The notes beneath the pieces are model-generated. The model made no database searches and had not been told where the DNA came from. It was given only the letters and a program-made list of their open reading frames with translations. The position numbers and the translations under genes are program-made. A DNA stretch of 64,000 nucleotides from contig CANIII010000022.1 of the NCBI GenBank assembly GCA_947467605.1, forward strand, positions 1 to 64,000, given 5' to 3'. Origin of the DNA: Acidobacteriota bacterium (lineage in GTDB: Bacteria; Acidobacteriota; Vicinamibacteria; Vicinamibacterales; SCN-69-37). Below, one piece after another: positions 28,017 to 36,696 of this stretch (positions within the stretch are counted from its first letter, which is position 1; each line of letters opens with the position of its first letter).

Positions 28017-29823
28017 CACGCGCGCATTTGGTCTTCGGCCCGCCCTGTGGCACCGGTGGATGTTGAGCGGCACGCTCGTCGCCAGCCTCGCTTCCGGCTG
28101 CGCCACGTCGGGCAATGCGCTGCATCAGGCGCAGCAGGCTGAATCGCTTCACGACTACGATATTGCAGTCGCCAATTACACCAAGGCACTGCGAGCAGAT
28201 CCCGGTAGCCGGGACGCCCAACTGGGCCTCGAACGCGCTAGGCTCCGTGGATCGGAAGCGCACTATTTGCGTGGACAGCGGCTCGTGGCCGTCGGCAAGT
28301 TCGACGAGGCGGTCGTCGAACTCCAACTGGCGACGGAACTGAACCCGGGCAGCGGCGACGTGGAGCGTGTCCTCCGCTCGACGCGCACCGCTCTGCGCAA
28401 CAAGCTCGCGATTGAAACCAACGGCCAGACCTCGCTCGAGGCCGTCCTCGCGCGCACACGCAACACATTGCCACCCAGCATGAACGTCCCGGAGACGAAG
28501 CTGCCAGGGTCGATTACCCTTGGACGGGATGCGACGAGTCGTCAGGCCTTCCAGATCATCGCGGCCTTCGCCAACCTCAATTTGATCTTCGATCAGACAT
28601 TCCGAGATGCCCCGGCGCCGATCAGCATCAAGAACCTGACGGTGAAGGAGGCGCTCGATGCACTCGCGCAGAGCACCGGCACGTTCTACAAGGTCTCCGC
28701 CCCCGGCACGATTACCGTGGTGCCCGACAACGCCGCCAAGCGACGCGAATACGCGGAAGAAATGATCCAAACCTTCTATGTGGGCAACGCGGACATGAAG
28801 GAAACGATCGACATGCTCCGCGTCGTCGCCGACGCCCGTGCGATCGCCCCCATCAGCGGCACCAGCTCAATTGTGATCCGCGACACACCCGAGCGACTGC
28901 ATGCGGTGCAACGGCTGCTGACGGCCATCGACAAGGCGCGCCCTGAAGTCGTGATCGACGTGGAGATCCTCGAAATCGATCGCTCACGTCTGCGTGAATA
29001 CGGACTGCAGGTGGCCTCACCGGGGTCCAGCGGCCTCAGTGGCAGTGTGGATGGGAACAGCGACCAGCTGACGTTGCGCAGTCTGAGGAACCTCACGGCA
29101 TCCGACGCGCTCGTGAGCGGCTTCCCCGCGCTCTACTATCGCCTGCTCAAGACGGACGCGAACACACGCACGCTGGCCAACCCACACCTGCGGGCGCTCG
29201 AGGGCGTGGCCGCCAACGCCAAGTTCGGTGAACGCGTCCCCGTGCCGAGCGTCACCTTCCAGCCCATCGCGACAGGTGGCGTGAGTCAGCAACCCATCAC
29301 GTCATTCACCTACGAGAACATCGGCGTCAACATCGATATCACGCCGCGCACGCACCCGAATGACGACGTCACGTTGACGCTAAAAGTGGAACTGAGCAGC
29401 GTGGCCGGCAGCGGCTACAACGGGCTGCCAACATTTGCGAATCGTCAGATCTCCACACAGATCCGTCTGAAGGATGGCGAAACGAACATCCTCGCCGGCT
29501 TGATCCGCGACGACGAGCGGACGACACTGGACGGCATCCCCGGGCTGAGCGACATCCCAGTCATCGGCCGCTTCTTTGCCAAGAACCACAAGGAGCGTCA
29601 GGAGACAGATATTGTGCTGACGCTGACGCCGCACATCGTCCGCGTCCTCGATCTCGCGGTGGCCGACCTCACGCCGTTGAAGGTCGTGCGCGACACGGGT
29701 GTTGCCGGTGCGGCCACTGGGTCAGACATGCCGCTGTTCGGCGATCCCATTCCGCGCGACAACGCCGACCCCACCAAACCCAAGACCGGTCTGCCGCCGT
29801 CGCCACTCATCATCAAGAAATAG
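28003..29823 (+). CDS. TPR-containing secretin lipoprotein (GspD/type II-like)
   Basis: The 606-aa protein has a lipoprotein signal (hydrophobic MLSGTLVASLA then SGC near residue 30), two or three TPRs (about 35-120, e.g. DYDIAVANYTKALRADPG and GKFDEAVVELQLATELNP), an STN-like domain (about 160-240), an N1-type domain (TSSIVIRDTPERLHAVQRLLT), and the C-terminal secretin domain with NPHLRALEGVAANAKFGERVP, QISTQIRLKDGETNILAGLI, PGLSDIPVIGRFFA and TDIVLTLTPHIV. The TPR-secretin fusion lipoprotein without the usual repeated N domains is unlike classical GspD. ATG 28003 overlaps lolA by 14 nt. No other secretion genes are adjacent, so its system is unknown. Confidence 0.87.
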   Translation: MSSDSTRAFGLRPALWHRWMLSGTLVASLASGCATSGNALHQAQQAESLHDYDIAVANYTKALRADPGSRDAQLGLERARLRGSEAHYLRGQRLVAVGKFDEAVVELQLATELNPGSGDVERVLRSTRTALRNKLAIETNGQTSLEAVLARTRNTLPPSMNVPETKLPGSITLGRDATSRQAFQIIAAFANLNLIFDQTFRDAPAPISIKNLTVKEALDALAQSTGTFYKVSAPGTITVVPDNAAKRREYAEEMIQTFYVGNADMKETIDMLRVVADARAIAPISGTSSIVIRDTPERLHAVQRLLTAIDKARPEVVIDVEILEIDRSRLREYGLQVASPGSSGLSGSVDGNSDQLTLRSLRNLTASDALVSGFPALYYRLLKTDANTRTLANPHLRALEGVAANAKFGERVPVPSVTFQPIATGGVSQQPITSFTYENIGVNIDITPRTHPNDDVTLTLKVELSSVAGSGYNGLPTFANRQISTQIRLKDGETNILAGLIRDDERTTLDGIPGLSDIPVIGRFFAKNHKERQETDIVLTLTPHIVRVLDLAVADLTPLKVVRDTGVAGAATGSDMPLFGDPIPRDNADPTKPKTGLPPSPLIIKK

Positions 29824-29826
29824 GGT

Positions 29827-31098
29827 CTACGAAACCGGACGCTCCACGCGTTCGACATCGGCGCCAAGTGACGTGAGGCGCTCGACGAGGTTTGCGTAGC
29901 CGCGTTCGACGGTTTCGATTTCCAGCACACGACTCTCCCCGTCCGCAGCGAGGGCCGCGGCAACCAGTGCCATGCCGGAGCGGATGTCGCGACTGTCAAG
30001 CGTGCGGCCACGCAGCTGTGTCTTTCCGGTGACGATGATTCGATGGGGATCGCACAGGAAAAGATCCGCGTGCATCGCGCTGAGCTGCTCGAGGGCAAAG
30101 AGCCGCAGTTCGTACATCCAGTCGTGCACGAGCGTCTTGCCGTGCGCCTGCGTGCCCAGCACCGTCACGAGGCTCACGATGTCGCTCGGAAAGCCTGGCC
30201 ACAGATTCGTGGTGAGACGACGGACCGCGTGGAGTTCGGACGACCGGATCACGAAGTGGCCGTCGGATAGATCGAAGTCGAGCCCCATCTGCGCGAGCAC
30301 GGCGGTGATCGGCTCCATGTCGACGGCGAGCACGCCACGCACGTCGAGATCTCCGCCCGTGACCGCTGCGGCCACAGCCCAGCTCGCCGCTTCGATGTAG
30401 TCGCCGCGCAGCGTGTGCGTGGCACCACCGAGGGTCTTCGGCGGACGGAGTGTCAGTGTCGACGTGCCGATGCCAGCAATCTCGACGCCCATCTTTGCGA
30501 GCAGCTCGCAGACTTCGACGACATGCGGCTCGCAGGCCGCGTGACGAATCTCGGTCGTCCCCTTGGCGCACGCGGCGGCCAGGAGCGCCGTCTCGGTCCC
30601 GGTGACGGAGGCCTCAAGCAAGTACATCGATGCACCAGTGAGCCCGTGTGGCGCTTCAAGGAAGTGGCCGGCATCGCTCGCCGCGACGGTGGCGCCCAGT
30701 GCGACGAGGGCCTGCAAATGGGTGCTGATGGTCCGTCGATTGGCAAAATCTCCGCCGGGAGGTGCGAGACGCGCGCGACCAGTGCGGCCCAGGAGGGGAC
30801 CAAGCAACAGCACTGAACCGCGCAGCCGCCCCACGAGCGCCGGATCGGGCTCTTCGGTCGTGATCGACTGGCAGCTGACACGCAGCGTCGAGGTGCCCTC
30901 GCCCTCTACGGTCGCGCCAAGACTGCGCAGCAACCGGATCATGACCGTCACGTCTCGGATCTGCGGTACGTTCCGAATCTCGCATGGCTGATCCGTGAGC
31001 AGGCACGCGACGAGAAGGGGCAGCGCCGCATTCTTGTTGCCTTCAATGTCGACGCGGCCCGATAACCGACGGCCACCGCGAATCACCAGATCTGCCAT
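29827..31098 (-). CDS. murA: UDP-GlcNAc 1-carboxyvinyltransferase with Asp at the active-site Cys position
   Basis: Transfers enolpyruvate from PEP to UDP-GlcNAc, first committed step of peptidoglycan synthesis. The 423-aa protein has the GNKNAALP motif with Lys22/Asn23 in the same numbering as E. coli, LLGPLLGR, a substrate loop APPGGDFANRRTI, FPSDIVSL with the catalytic Asp, and DIRSGMALV near the end. Asp117 replaces the Cys that fosfomycin alkylates; Arg is retained in the loop, but IGARP is changed to FANRRT. Asp here is known in Mycobacterium, Chlamydia and Borrelia MurA, which resist fosfomycin. It is last in the nagZ-ldcA-mpl-murB-murA run, 2 nt after murB. Confidence 0.9.
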   Translation of the reverse strand: MADLVIRGGRRLSGRVDIEGNKNAALPLLVACLLTDQPCEIRNVPQIRDVTVMIRLLRSLGATVEGEGTSTLRVSCQSITTEEPDPALVGRLRGSVLLLGPLLGRTGRARLAPPGGDFANRRTISTHLQALVALGATVAASDAGHFLEAPHGLTGASMYLLEASVTGTETALLAAACAKGTTEIRHAACEPHVVEVCELLAKMGVEIAGIGTSTLTLRPPKTLGGATHTLRGDYIEAASWAVAAAVTGGDLDVRGVLAVDMEPITAVLAQMGLDFDLSDGHFVIRSSELHAVRRLTTNLWPGFPSDIVSLVTVLGTQAHGKTLVHDWMYELRLFALEQLSAMHADLFLCDPHRIIVTGKTQLRGRTLDSRDIRSGMALVAAALAADGESRVLEIETVERGYANLVERLTSLGADVERVERPVS

Positions 31099-31100
31099 TG

Positions 31101-32045
31101 TCAGAACTCTCCGATCGTCACGACTTCATTGCGCAGCTCGACTCCGAAGCGCGCACGCACCTCGGCCCGAGCTGTTTCGATCAGCGCGTGGACATCCGCG
31201 GCCGATGCGCGACCATCATTCACAATAAAGTTCGCGTGCGCGGTTGAGATCATGGCACCTCCCACGCGATGTCCCTTGAGGCCCGCACGATCCACCAACG
31301 CGCCGGCCGACGGCGGAATGCCGTGCGGCACGACGTCACGCGCGGGATCAGGATTCTGAAACACACAGCCCGCGCTCGGGACATCAAGCGGCTGTGTGCG
31401 CTTGCGATGCGCCAGTGATGCGCGCGCTACCGCGCGGAGCGCATCCGGCACACCCGAGCCCACGCCGAACTCCGCCCACAGCAGCACCTCGCGCGTTCGT
31501 TGCAATCGGCTCGTATCGTAAGCAAAGGACATGTCATCGGCGCCCAGTTCCATCACGACGCCACTCGGTGCCATGAGACTCACGCGCGTCACCAGATCGC
31601 CGATGTTCCGGCCGCCGTAGTGGGCATTGCCGCAGATCGCGCCGCCGACGGTGCCCGGCGTCCCTGCCCACGCTTCGAGCGCCGACAGGCCGCGGCCGAT
31701 CGTCCACCGCACTAGTCCGTTCATCGTGACGCCCGCGCCGGCACGTACGACGGTCGGCGACGACTGCGACAAATCCATGAGACGCAGGCGAACGACGATG
31801 CCTCGAACGCCGGCGTCGGACACCAGGACGTTCGATCCGCCGCCGAGAAGCGTCACCGTGACTCCCGCCTGACCAGCCACTGACAACACGCGTCGCAGTT
31901 CATCCACAGACCGAACATCCGCCAGGACATCTGCGGTGCCGCCGACTCGAAACGTCGTCATGGGTGCAAGCGGTGCATGCTCACGCACGCGATCAGTGCC
32001 GAGCGCTTCGCGCAAAGATGCACCGACGGCAGGATCGATCATCAC
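31101..32045 (-). CDS. murB: UDP-N-acetylmuramate dehydrogenase
   Basis: FAD enzyme that reduces enolpyruvyl-UDP-GlcNAc to UDP-MurNAc. The 314-aa protein shows NTxxVGG-like TTFRVGGTADVL near 30-41, LLGGGSNVLVSD, AGTPGTVGGAICGNAHYGG, the SAGCVFQNP loop with the catalytic Ser, and GAMISTAHANFIVN. It lacks the E. coli extra loop, so it is the short type II form. Start at the ATG pair at 32042-32045. It lies between mpl and murA. Confidence 0.95.
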   Translation of the reverse strand: MMIDPAVGASLREALGTDRVREHAPLAPMTTFRVGGTADVLADVRSVDELRRVLSVAGQAGVTVTLLGGGSNVLVSDAGVRGIVVRLRLMDLSQSSPTVVRAGAGVTMNGLVRWTIGRGLSALEAWAGTPGTVGGAICGNAHYGGRNIGDLVTRVSLMAPSGVVMELGADDMSFAYDTSRLQRTREVLLWAEFGVGSGVPDALRAVARASLAHRKRTQPLDVPSAGCVFQNPDPARDVVPHGIPPSAGALVDRAGLKGHRVGGAMISTAHANFIVNDGRASAADVHALIETARAEVRARFGVELRNEVVTIGEF

Positions 32046-32049
32046 TCGA

Positions 32050-33450
32050 TCAGTGCCCGAGCGCGTTGAGGAGCTTGTCGTGAATGCCGTCGAACCCGCC
32101 GTTCGACATCAGCAACACCACGTCGCCCGACTGTGCTTCCGCAGCAATGGTCGACACGATCTCGTCCACGTTCGGCAATGTTCGTGCACGCTGGCCCCGC
32201 TCGCGCAGGGTCGCGACGATTTCGTCGACCGAAAGGCGCTCGGCATCCGGCAAGGTGGCCCGGAAGACCGCGGCCAAGATGACCTCGTCGGCGCCTGACT
32301 CGGCGAACGCCGTCGCAAAGTCGTCCTGAAAGATCTTCCGACAGGACGTCGCCGATCGTGGCTCGAATACCGCCCAGACTCGGCGTGAGGGATCGGCTGA
32401 CTTGATCGCCCGAATCGTTTCGAGAATCGCCGTCGGATGGTGCGCGAAGTCGTCGTACACCGAGACGCCCCGCGCAGTTCCCCGCAATTCGAGTCGCCGC
32501 TTGACGCCACGAAAGTGACCGAGTCCGTCGCTCATCGTCCCGACGTCGAGCCCCACCGCGTGGCCGACGGCCATCGCGGCCAGGGCGTTCCGCACGTTGT
32601 GCTCACCGAAGAGCGGCAGCGTCACCTGACCCTGCGGTTCACCACGATGCGTCACGTGAAAGATCGTGCCGTTGGCAAACGGCCGAACGCCGTCCGCGCG
32701 CCAGTCGGCGCCGCCGCTGAGCCCGAAGGTCTCCACCGCACACCGCGCTCCGGCCGCCAAGCGCAGCGCCTCGGCGCTGTCGGCGCCAATGATGAGGTGT
32801 CCGCTCCGCGGCACGAGATTCACGAATCGACGAAACGCAATCCGCAATGACTCCATGTCGGGATAAATGTCGGCGTGGTCGTATTCGAGATTGCCGATCA
32901 CGGCGATGTCGGGAAGATACTTGAGAAACTTCGCCGTCTTGTCGAAGAAGGCGCTGTCGTATTCGTCACCCTCGATCACGAAGTCACGCCCGGCCCCGAG
33001 CCGATAGCTGCCGTCGAAGTTCAGCGCAATGCCGCCGACGAGCAGACTCGGATCCTGGCCTGCGGCCGTCAGCATCCACGCGGTCAGTGCCGTGGTTGAA
33101 GTCTTGCCGTGAGTGCCCGCAATCACGATGGAACGCGCGCTCCAGAGGAAGTGGTCGCGAATCGCCTCCGGCAACGACACGTAGCGCACCTTGCGGTCCA
33201 GCACGGCTTCGAGTTCGGGGTTCCCCCGGGAAATCGCATTTCCGACCACAACCAGGTCGAGGTCGCCGGTGATCTGTTCCTCGCGATAGCCATCGAACAC
33301 GCGAATGTGCTCATGAGCGAGGAAGTCGCTCATCGGTGGGTAGACGCCGTGATCCGATCCCTGGACGTCATGGCCGCGGTGCTTGAGCATCGCGGCGAGC
33401 GTGGCCATCGCCGTACCGCAGATGCCGATAAAGTGAATGCGCTTAGTCAC
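32050..33450 (-). CDS. mpl: Mpl-type UDP-MurNAc:L-Ala-gamma-D-Glu-meso-DAP ligase
   Basis: Reattaches recycled murein tripeptide to UDP-MurNAc. It is easily mistaken for MurC. The 466-aa protein reads as Mpl: HFIGICGTAMATLA near 6-19, GSDHGVYPPMSDFL, VGNAISRGNPE, GTHGKTSTT at 112-120, EGDEYDSAFFDK, RRLELRGTARGVSVYDDF, AHHPTAI, EPRSATSCRKIFQDDF and LLMSNGGFDGIHDKLL. The YPPMS and SNGGF motifs are characteristic of Mpl rather than MurC. GTG 33450 overlaps ldcA by 8 nt. With ldcA and nagZ next door this is the recycling branch of the wall pathway. Confidence 0.9.
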   Translation of the reverse strand: MTKRIHFIGICGTAMATLAAMLKHRGHDVQGSDHGVYPPMSDFLAHEHIRVFDGYREEQITGDLDLVVVGNAISRGNPELEAVLDRKVRYVSLPEAIRDHFLWSARSIVIAGTHGKTSTTALTAWMLTAAGQDPSLLVGGIALNFDGSYRLGAGRDFVIEGDEYDSAFFDKTAKFLKYLPDIAVIGNLEYDHADIYPDMESLRIAFRRFVNLVPRSGHLIIGADSAEALRLAAGARCAVETFGLSGGADWRADGVRPFANGTIFHVTHRGEPQGQVTLPLFGEHNVRNALAAMAVGHAVGLDVGTMSDGLGHFRGVKRRLELRGTARGVSVYDDFAHHPTAILETIRAIKSADPSRRVWAVFEPRSATSCRKIFQDDFATAFAESGADEVILAAVFRATLPDAERLSVDEIVATLRERGQRARTLPNVDEIVSTIAAEAQSGDVVLLMSNGGFDGIHDKLLNALGH

Positions 33451-34399
33451 TGGCGGCCGACTCCTCGATGATCAACCGCGGACGATGGCCGGCCACGACG
33501 CGTGCCCGCACGCCGAACGGCAGCGTCACGCTCTCACAGTTCGCATGTCCAGACGGCACACCAAACAGGACGGGCCCTGGGAAGTCCGCCAGCGCCGCTC
33601 GCACCGTGTCGCGCGCGGTGGGCGCGCCCGTGGGTTCATCACACTTCGGCATCTCGTTACAGACGATGGCCGAAGCCCGCGCAAGAACACCAGCAAACTT
33701 CAATTGCATCAACATGCGATCCAGCCGATACGGGCGCTCGCCCACCTCGTCGAGGAACAGAATATGGCCAACTGGCGGAGCAAAAGCGTAGGGCGTCCCC
33801 AGCGACGCCACCAACTGCGTGAGCGTCCCGCCGAAGATGGGCCCAACGATGTCACGGCCGTCTCGCAGCACCATGAGATTGGGCGCAAATACGTCGCCGA
33901 CCTCGTGGTCGAGCAGCGACGTCAGCAACGACGTCGGGTCGTACGACTCTCGGCCGCGTGACAGGCGGCCGTCGAGCATTGGTCCGTGAATGGACACCAG
34001 TCCGGCCGTCTGGTTGATCACGGTGTGCAGTGACGTCACATCGCTGTAGCCGATGAAGGCCGTGCGTCGCTCGGCCCACACGGCGGCATCGACCAACGGC
34101 AGGATTTGCACGCTGCCGTAGCCGCCCCGCACCGACATGATCGCATCAACATCGGTCCGCATCAGCGCGTCCTGGAGGGAGGCCGCTCGCAGCTGGGGTG
34201 TCCCGGCAACGAATCCATCCGCCTCGAAGACGCGTTCATCCCAGGTCGTCTGGAATCCGAGCCGCTGCAGTTCGGCGATGCCGCGATCAAACTCGGATCG
34301 CGGAAATGGACTCGCCGGCGCCACGAGCGCCACGGTGGCGCCGGGCCTCACCGGACGAATCTTGATCAGCCCGGCGGTCGTCCGTGTCGCTACAGCCAT
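33443..34399 (-). CDS. ldcA: LD-carboxypeptidase (S66 family)
   Basis: Cleaves the terminal D-Ala from murein tetrapeptides in the cytoplasm, producing the tripeptide that Mpl uses. The 318-aa protein has LVAPASPFP near 24-32, SVRGGYGSVQIL, the nucleophile in FIGYSDVTSLH, LFLDEVGERPYRLDRML with the Glu, and VPSGHAN with the His of the Ser-Glu-His triad. ATG 34399 gives the usual N-terminus and overlaps the nagZ stop by 10 nt; a longer upstream frame is only antisense noise. Confidence 0.92.
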   Translation of the reverse strand: MAVATRTTAGLIKIRPVRPGATVALVAPASPFPRSEFDRGIAELQRLGFQTTWDERVFEADGFVAGTPQLRAASLQDALMRTDVDAIMSVRGGYGSVQILPLVDAAVWAERRTAFIGYSDVTSLHTVINQTAGLVSIHGPMLDGRLSRGRESYDPTSLLTSLLDHEVGDVFAPNLMVLRDGRDIVGPIFGGTLTQLVASLGTPYAFAPPVGHILFLDEVGERPYRLDRMLMQLKFAGVLARASAIVCNEMPKCDEPTGAPTARDTVRAALADFPGPVLFGVPSGHANCESVTLPFGVRARVVAGHRPRLIIEESAASD

Positions 34400-35493
34400 T
34401 TCGTCATCATGTCGGCCAACGTCTGATGTTCCTCGCAGCCGATGCGGGACATCGACGGGATCTGGCTCTGGCGGCCGCCACCAAGAAATTGATGTTTGAC
34501 TCGTTCTTGCCGCGCCAGCGCATCTTCGAGGCGCGCCATTGGGACGCGACCCGTCTCGATCGCCTTGACGACGGCCTCGAGGGCGCCGACTTGTTCGTCC
34601 GGCGTCTGATTGCAGAGCAACACCGCGTCGCATCCCGCCAACAGCGAAAGCACCATCGCTTCGCCGAGGCCTGTCGAGTCGCTGATCGCCTTCATGCCCA
34701 GGTCGTCACTGATCACGACGCCTCGGTACCCGAGGGTCTTCTTCAAGAGACCGTCGACGATCACCGGCGAGAGCGTCGCGGGTCGCGCCTCATCGAGGGC
34801 GGGCACGAGCACGTGGGCCGTCATGATGCACGCCACGTCAGCGGCCACGGCCGCGCGAAACGGCACGAGTTCCACCTCTTGGAGCCGCTCGGGCGATTGC
34901 TCGACGAGAGGTAGCTCGAAGTGGGAATCGGTGCTGGTGTCGCCATGACCGGGAAAATGTTTGCCGCACGCGGCCACGCCACCGCCTTGTAGTGTCGTGA
35001 TCATGAGTGCGCCAAGACGTGCCGCGACATCGGCCTTCTCGGAAAGGGCGCGATCACCAATCACCGGGTTCTTCGGATTGGTGTGCACGTCGAGCACCGG
35101 CGTGTAGTCGAGATTGACACCGACGGCACGCAACTCGTCTGCCATGGCGCGCGCAAACCGGACCGTGAGCTGGTCATCACCGGAACGTCCCAGCGTGATC
35201 ATGGGCGGCCATTCTGTGAAGGGACGCTTCAAGCGTGCGACGCGTCCACCTTCCTGGTCCACGCTGATCCAGAGCGGCCAGGCCTGCGTCAGCGCGCTAC
35301 ATTCACGCGACAAATCCTTCACCTGCGCGGGCTCGGTCGGCTGGGCAAAGTTGCGTGCAAAGTAGATGACGCCACCCAAATCAAACTCGCGCGCGATCTC
35401 ACGCAGTTCGACCGGCACCGTCTGTCCGGCGAAACCCACGATGGCCAACCGTCCAACACTCCGCCGAACGTCACGCAAGGACATGTGCGCCAT
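34390..35493 (-). CDS. nagZ: Beta-N-acetylhexosaminidase, GH3 (NagZ)
   Basis: Removes GlcNAc from GlcNAc-1,6-anhydroMurNAc(-peptides) during wall recycling. The 367-aa protein has GGVIYFARNF, SVDQEGGRVARL, GVNLDYTPVLDVHTNPKNPV, the catalytic loop CGKHFPGHGDTSTDSHFELP and ISDDLGM, all NagZ hallmarks; no signal peptide, so cytoplasmic. About 35 residues after the GH3 domain are not conserved. ATG 35493 is the first start; ATG 35484 is an alternative that fits better with the symmetric -10 at 35492-35499. First gene of nagZ-ldcA-mpl-murB-murA. Confidence 0.92.
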   Translation of the reverse strand: MAHMSLRDVRRSVGRLAIVGFAGQTVPVELREIAREFDLGGVIYFARNFAQPTEPAQVKDLSRECSALTQAWPLWISVDQEGGRVARLKRPFTEWPPMITLGRSGDDQLTVRFARAMADELRAVGVNLDYTPVLDVHTNPKNPVIGDRALSEKADVAARLGALMITTLQGGGVAACGKHFPGHGDTSTDSHFELPLVEQSPERLQEVELVPFRAAVAADVACIMTAHVLVPALDEARPATLSPVIVDGLLKKTLGYRGVVISDDLGMKAISDSTGLGEAMVLSLLAGCDAVLLCNQTPDEQVGALEAVVKAIETGRVPMARLEDALARQERVKHQFLGGGRQSQIPSMSRIGCEEHQTLADMMTKWL

Positions 35494-35499
35494 TATAAT
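35492..35499. promoter_or_regulatory. Symmetric -10 (ATTATAAT) shared by divergent nagZ and GHMP kinase
   Basis: The 8-bp palindrome gives TATAAT on both strands: 35494-35499 on plus and 35497-35492 on minus. Starts are GTG 35506 on plus (6 nt after the box) and ATG 35484 on minus (7 nt after the box). No good -35 was found on either side. Confidence 0.5.
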
Positions 35500-35505
35500 C
35501 TGCGG

Positions 35506-36498
35506 GTGCGCATCCACTCGTCCGCGCCGACCCGCATTGATCTGGCTGGCGGCACCATCGATATCTGGCCGTTGTATTTGTTTCATCAGCCGGCCGTCAC
35601 CATCAACGCCGCCATCAGCCTGCGCGCCCATTGCACAATTGAGTCGCGCGCCGACGGCCGTCTCGTGGTCGTCTCTGAAGACACAGGCGAGCGGGTCGAG
35701 GCCGATGACCCAGAGACCCTCAGCGTCCAGACCCTGCCGCTGCTCGCGCGGCTGGTCAAACACTTCAACGCGCGCGGACTCTCACTCACCACGCGCTGCG
35801 ACTCGCCAGTGGGTGCCGGCATTGCCGGCTCGTCCACGTTGAACATCGCCGTAATCGCCGCGCTCGCCGCCTTTACCGGACAGGCGATGACTGACGATGC
35901 GCGACTGGAGCTGGCGAAGAACATCGAAGCGCAAGTTATCGATGTGCCCACTGGTGTGCAGGATTACCGACCGGCCCTGTACGGCGGCGTCTCCGCGGTC
36001 GAACTGAGTGTGACCGGGATCCGTCGCGTGGCGATGGCGGTCGATCCAGCGGCACTCGCCTCACGCATCGTGCTGGCCTACACGGGAGCCACGCGCAATT
36101 CCGGGATCAACAATTGGGACATGATGAAGCGTCACATCGATGGCGAGACGACCGTCGTCGCCGCCTTCGAGCGCATCGCAGACATCGCGCGTCAGATGCG
36201 CGTCACGCTTGAGCGTGGCGACTGGGCGGCGACGGGCGCCGCGCTGGCGGCCGAATGGGAGAACCGCAAGAAACTGGCACCCGGCGTCACGACGCCAGTA
36301 ATTGACGGCCTCCTCACGCGCGCCGAGGCTGCGGGGGCCTGGGCGGGCAAAGTGTGCGGCGCGGGAGGCGGGGGCTGTCTCTTCTGCCTGACGCCGCCAG
36401 AACGGCGCGCGGCCGTGGCCGCAGCACTCACTGACGGCGGTGCCCGCGTGCTGCCCTTCACAATCGAAACAGACGGCGTACACTTGGTGCAGGAGTAA
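35506..36498 (+). CDS. GHMP-superfamily sugar kinase, substrate unknown
   Basis: The 330-aa protein begins MRIHSSAPTRIDLAGGTIDI, the N-terminal motif of heptose-7-phosphate (HddA) and fucokinase-like GHMP kinases. It has the ATP loop SPVGAGIAGSSTLN near 105-118, TGVQDYRPALYGGVS, a TRNSGINNWDMM segment, and the C-terminal GHMP motif AGKVCGAGGGGCLF near 283-296. It probably phosphorylates a sugar or sugar phosphate. GTG 35506 is chosen because the conserved core starts seven residues later and a TATAAT lies 6 nt upstream. Its divergence from a wall-recycling operon suggests a link to amino-sugar salvage, which is inference; HddA-type heptose synthesis is the main alternative. Confidence 0.85.
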   Translation: MRIHSSAPTRIDLAGGTIDIWPLYLFHQPAVTINAAISLRAHCTIESRADGRLVVVSEDTGERVEADDPETLSVQTLPLLARLVKHFNARGLSLTTRCDSPVGAGIAGSSTLNIAVIAALAAFTGQAMTDDARLELAKNIEAQVIDVPTGVQDYRPALYGGVSAVELSVTGIRRVAMAVDPAALASRIVLAYTGATRNSGINNWDMMKRHIDGETTVVAAFERIADIARQMRVTLERGDWAATGAALAAEWENRKKLAPGVTTPVIDGLLTRAEAAGAWAGKVCGAGGGGCLFCLTPPERRAAVAAALTDGGARVLPFTIETDGVHLVQE

Positions 36499-36501
36499 CG
36501 C

Positions 36502-36696
36502 ATGAACGCCCTCGAAGAACTTCGAAAGCTCTACTTCAACGCGAAACGCGGCACGGTCAAGAAGGACATCATCCGCGCCATCGATCTCTTCAAGATGCTG
36601 AAGACCGAAGAAGAGCGAGAAAAAGCGGCGGTCTATATGGACGGGTTGTCGCAGATGCGCTCGGAATGGGCGCAAGGCAAGAACGAAGACAGCTAG
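36502..36696 (+). CDS. Small conserved-looking helical protein, 64 aa
   Basis: Three nt after the kinase stop, the frame from ATG 36502 encodes a charged, fully helical protein (MNALEELRKLYFNAKRGTVK ... DLFKMLKTEEEREKAAVYMDGL). No signal or membrane segment. Codon use matches its neighbours and the joint is tight, so it is likely co-translated with the kinase. Its stop abuts the rodZ stop with no base between (TAG-CTA). Family not recognised. Confidence 0.75.
   Translation: MNALEELRKLYFNAKRGTVKKDIIRAIDLFKMLKTEEEREKAAVYMDGLSQMRSEWAQGKNEDS

Noticed and set aside
32050..33450. Annotation as MurC
   Set aside because: YPPMS, GNAISRGNPE and LLMSNGGFDGIH are Mpl motifs; context with ldcA and nagZ agrees with Mpl.
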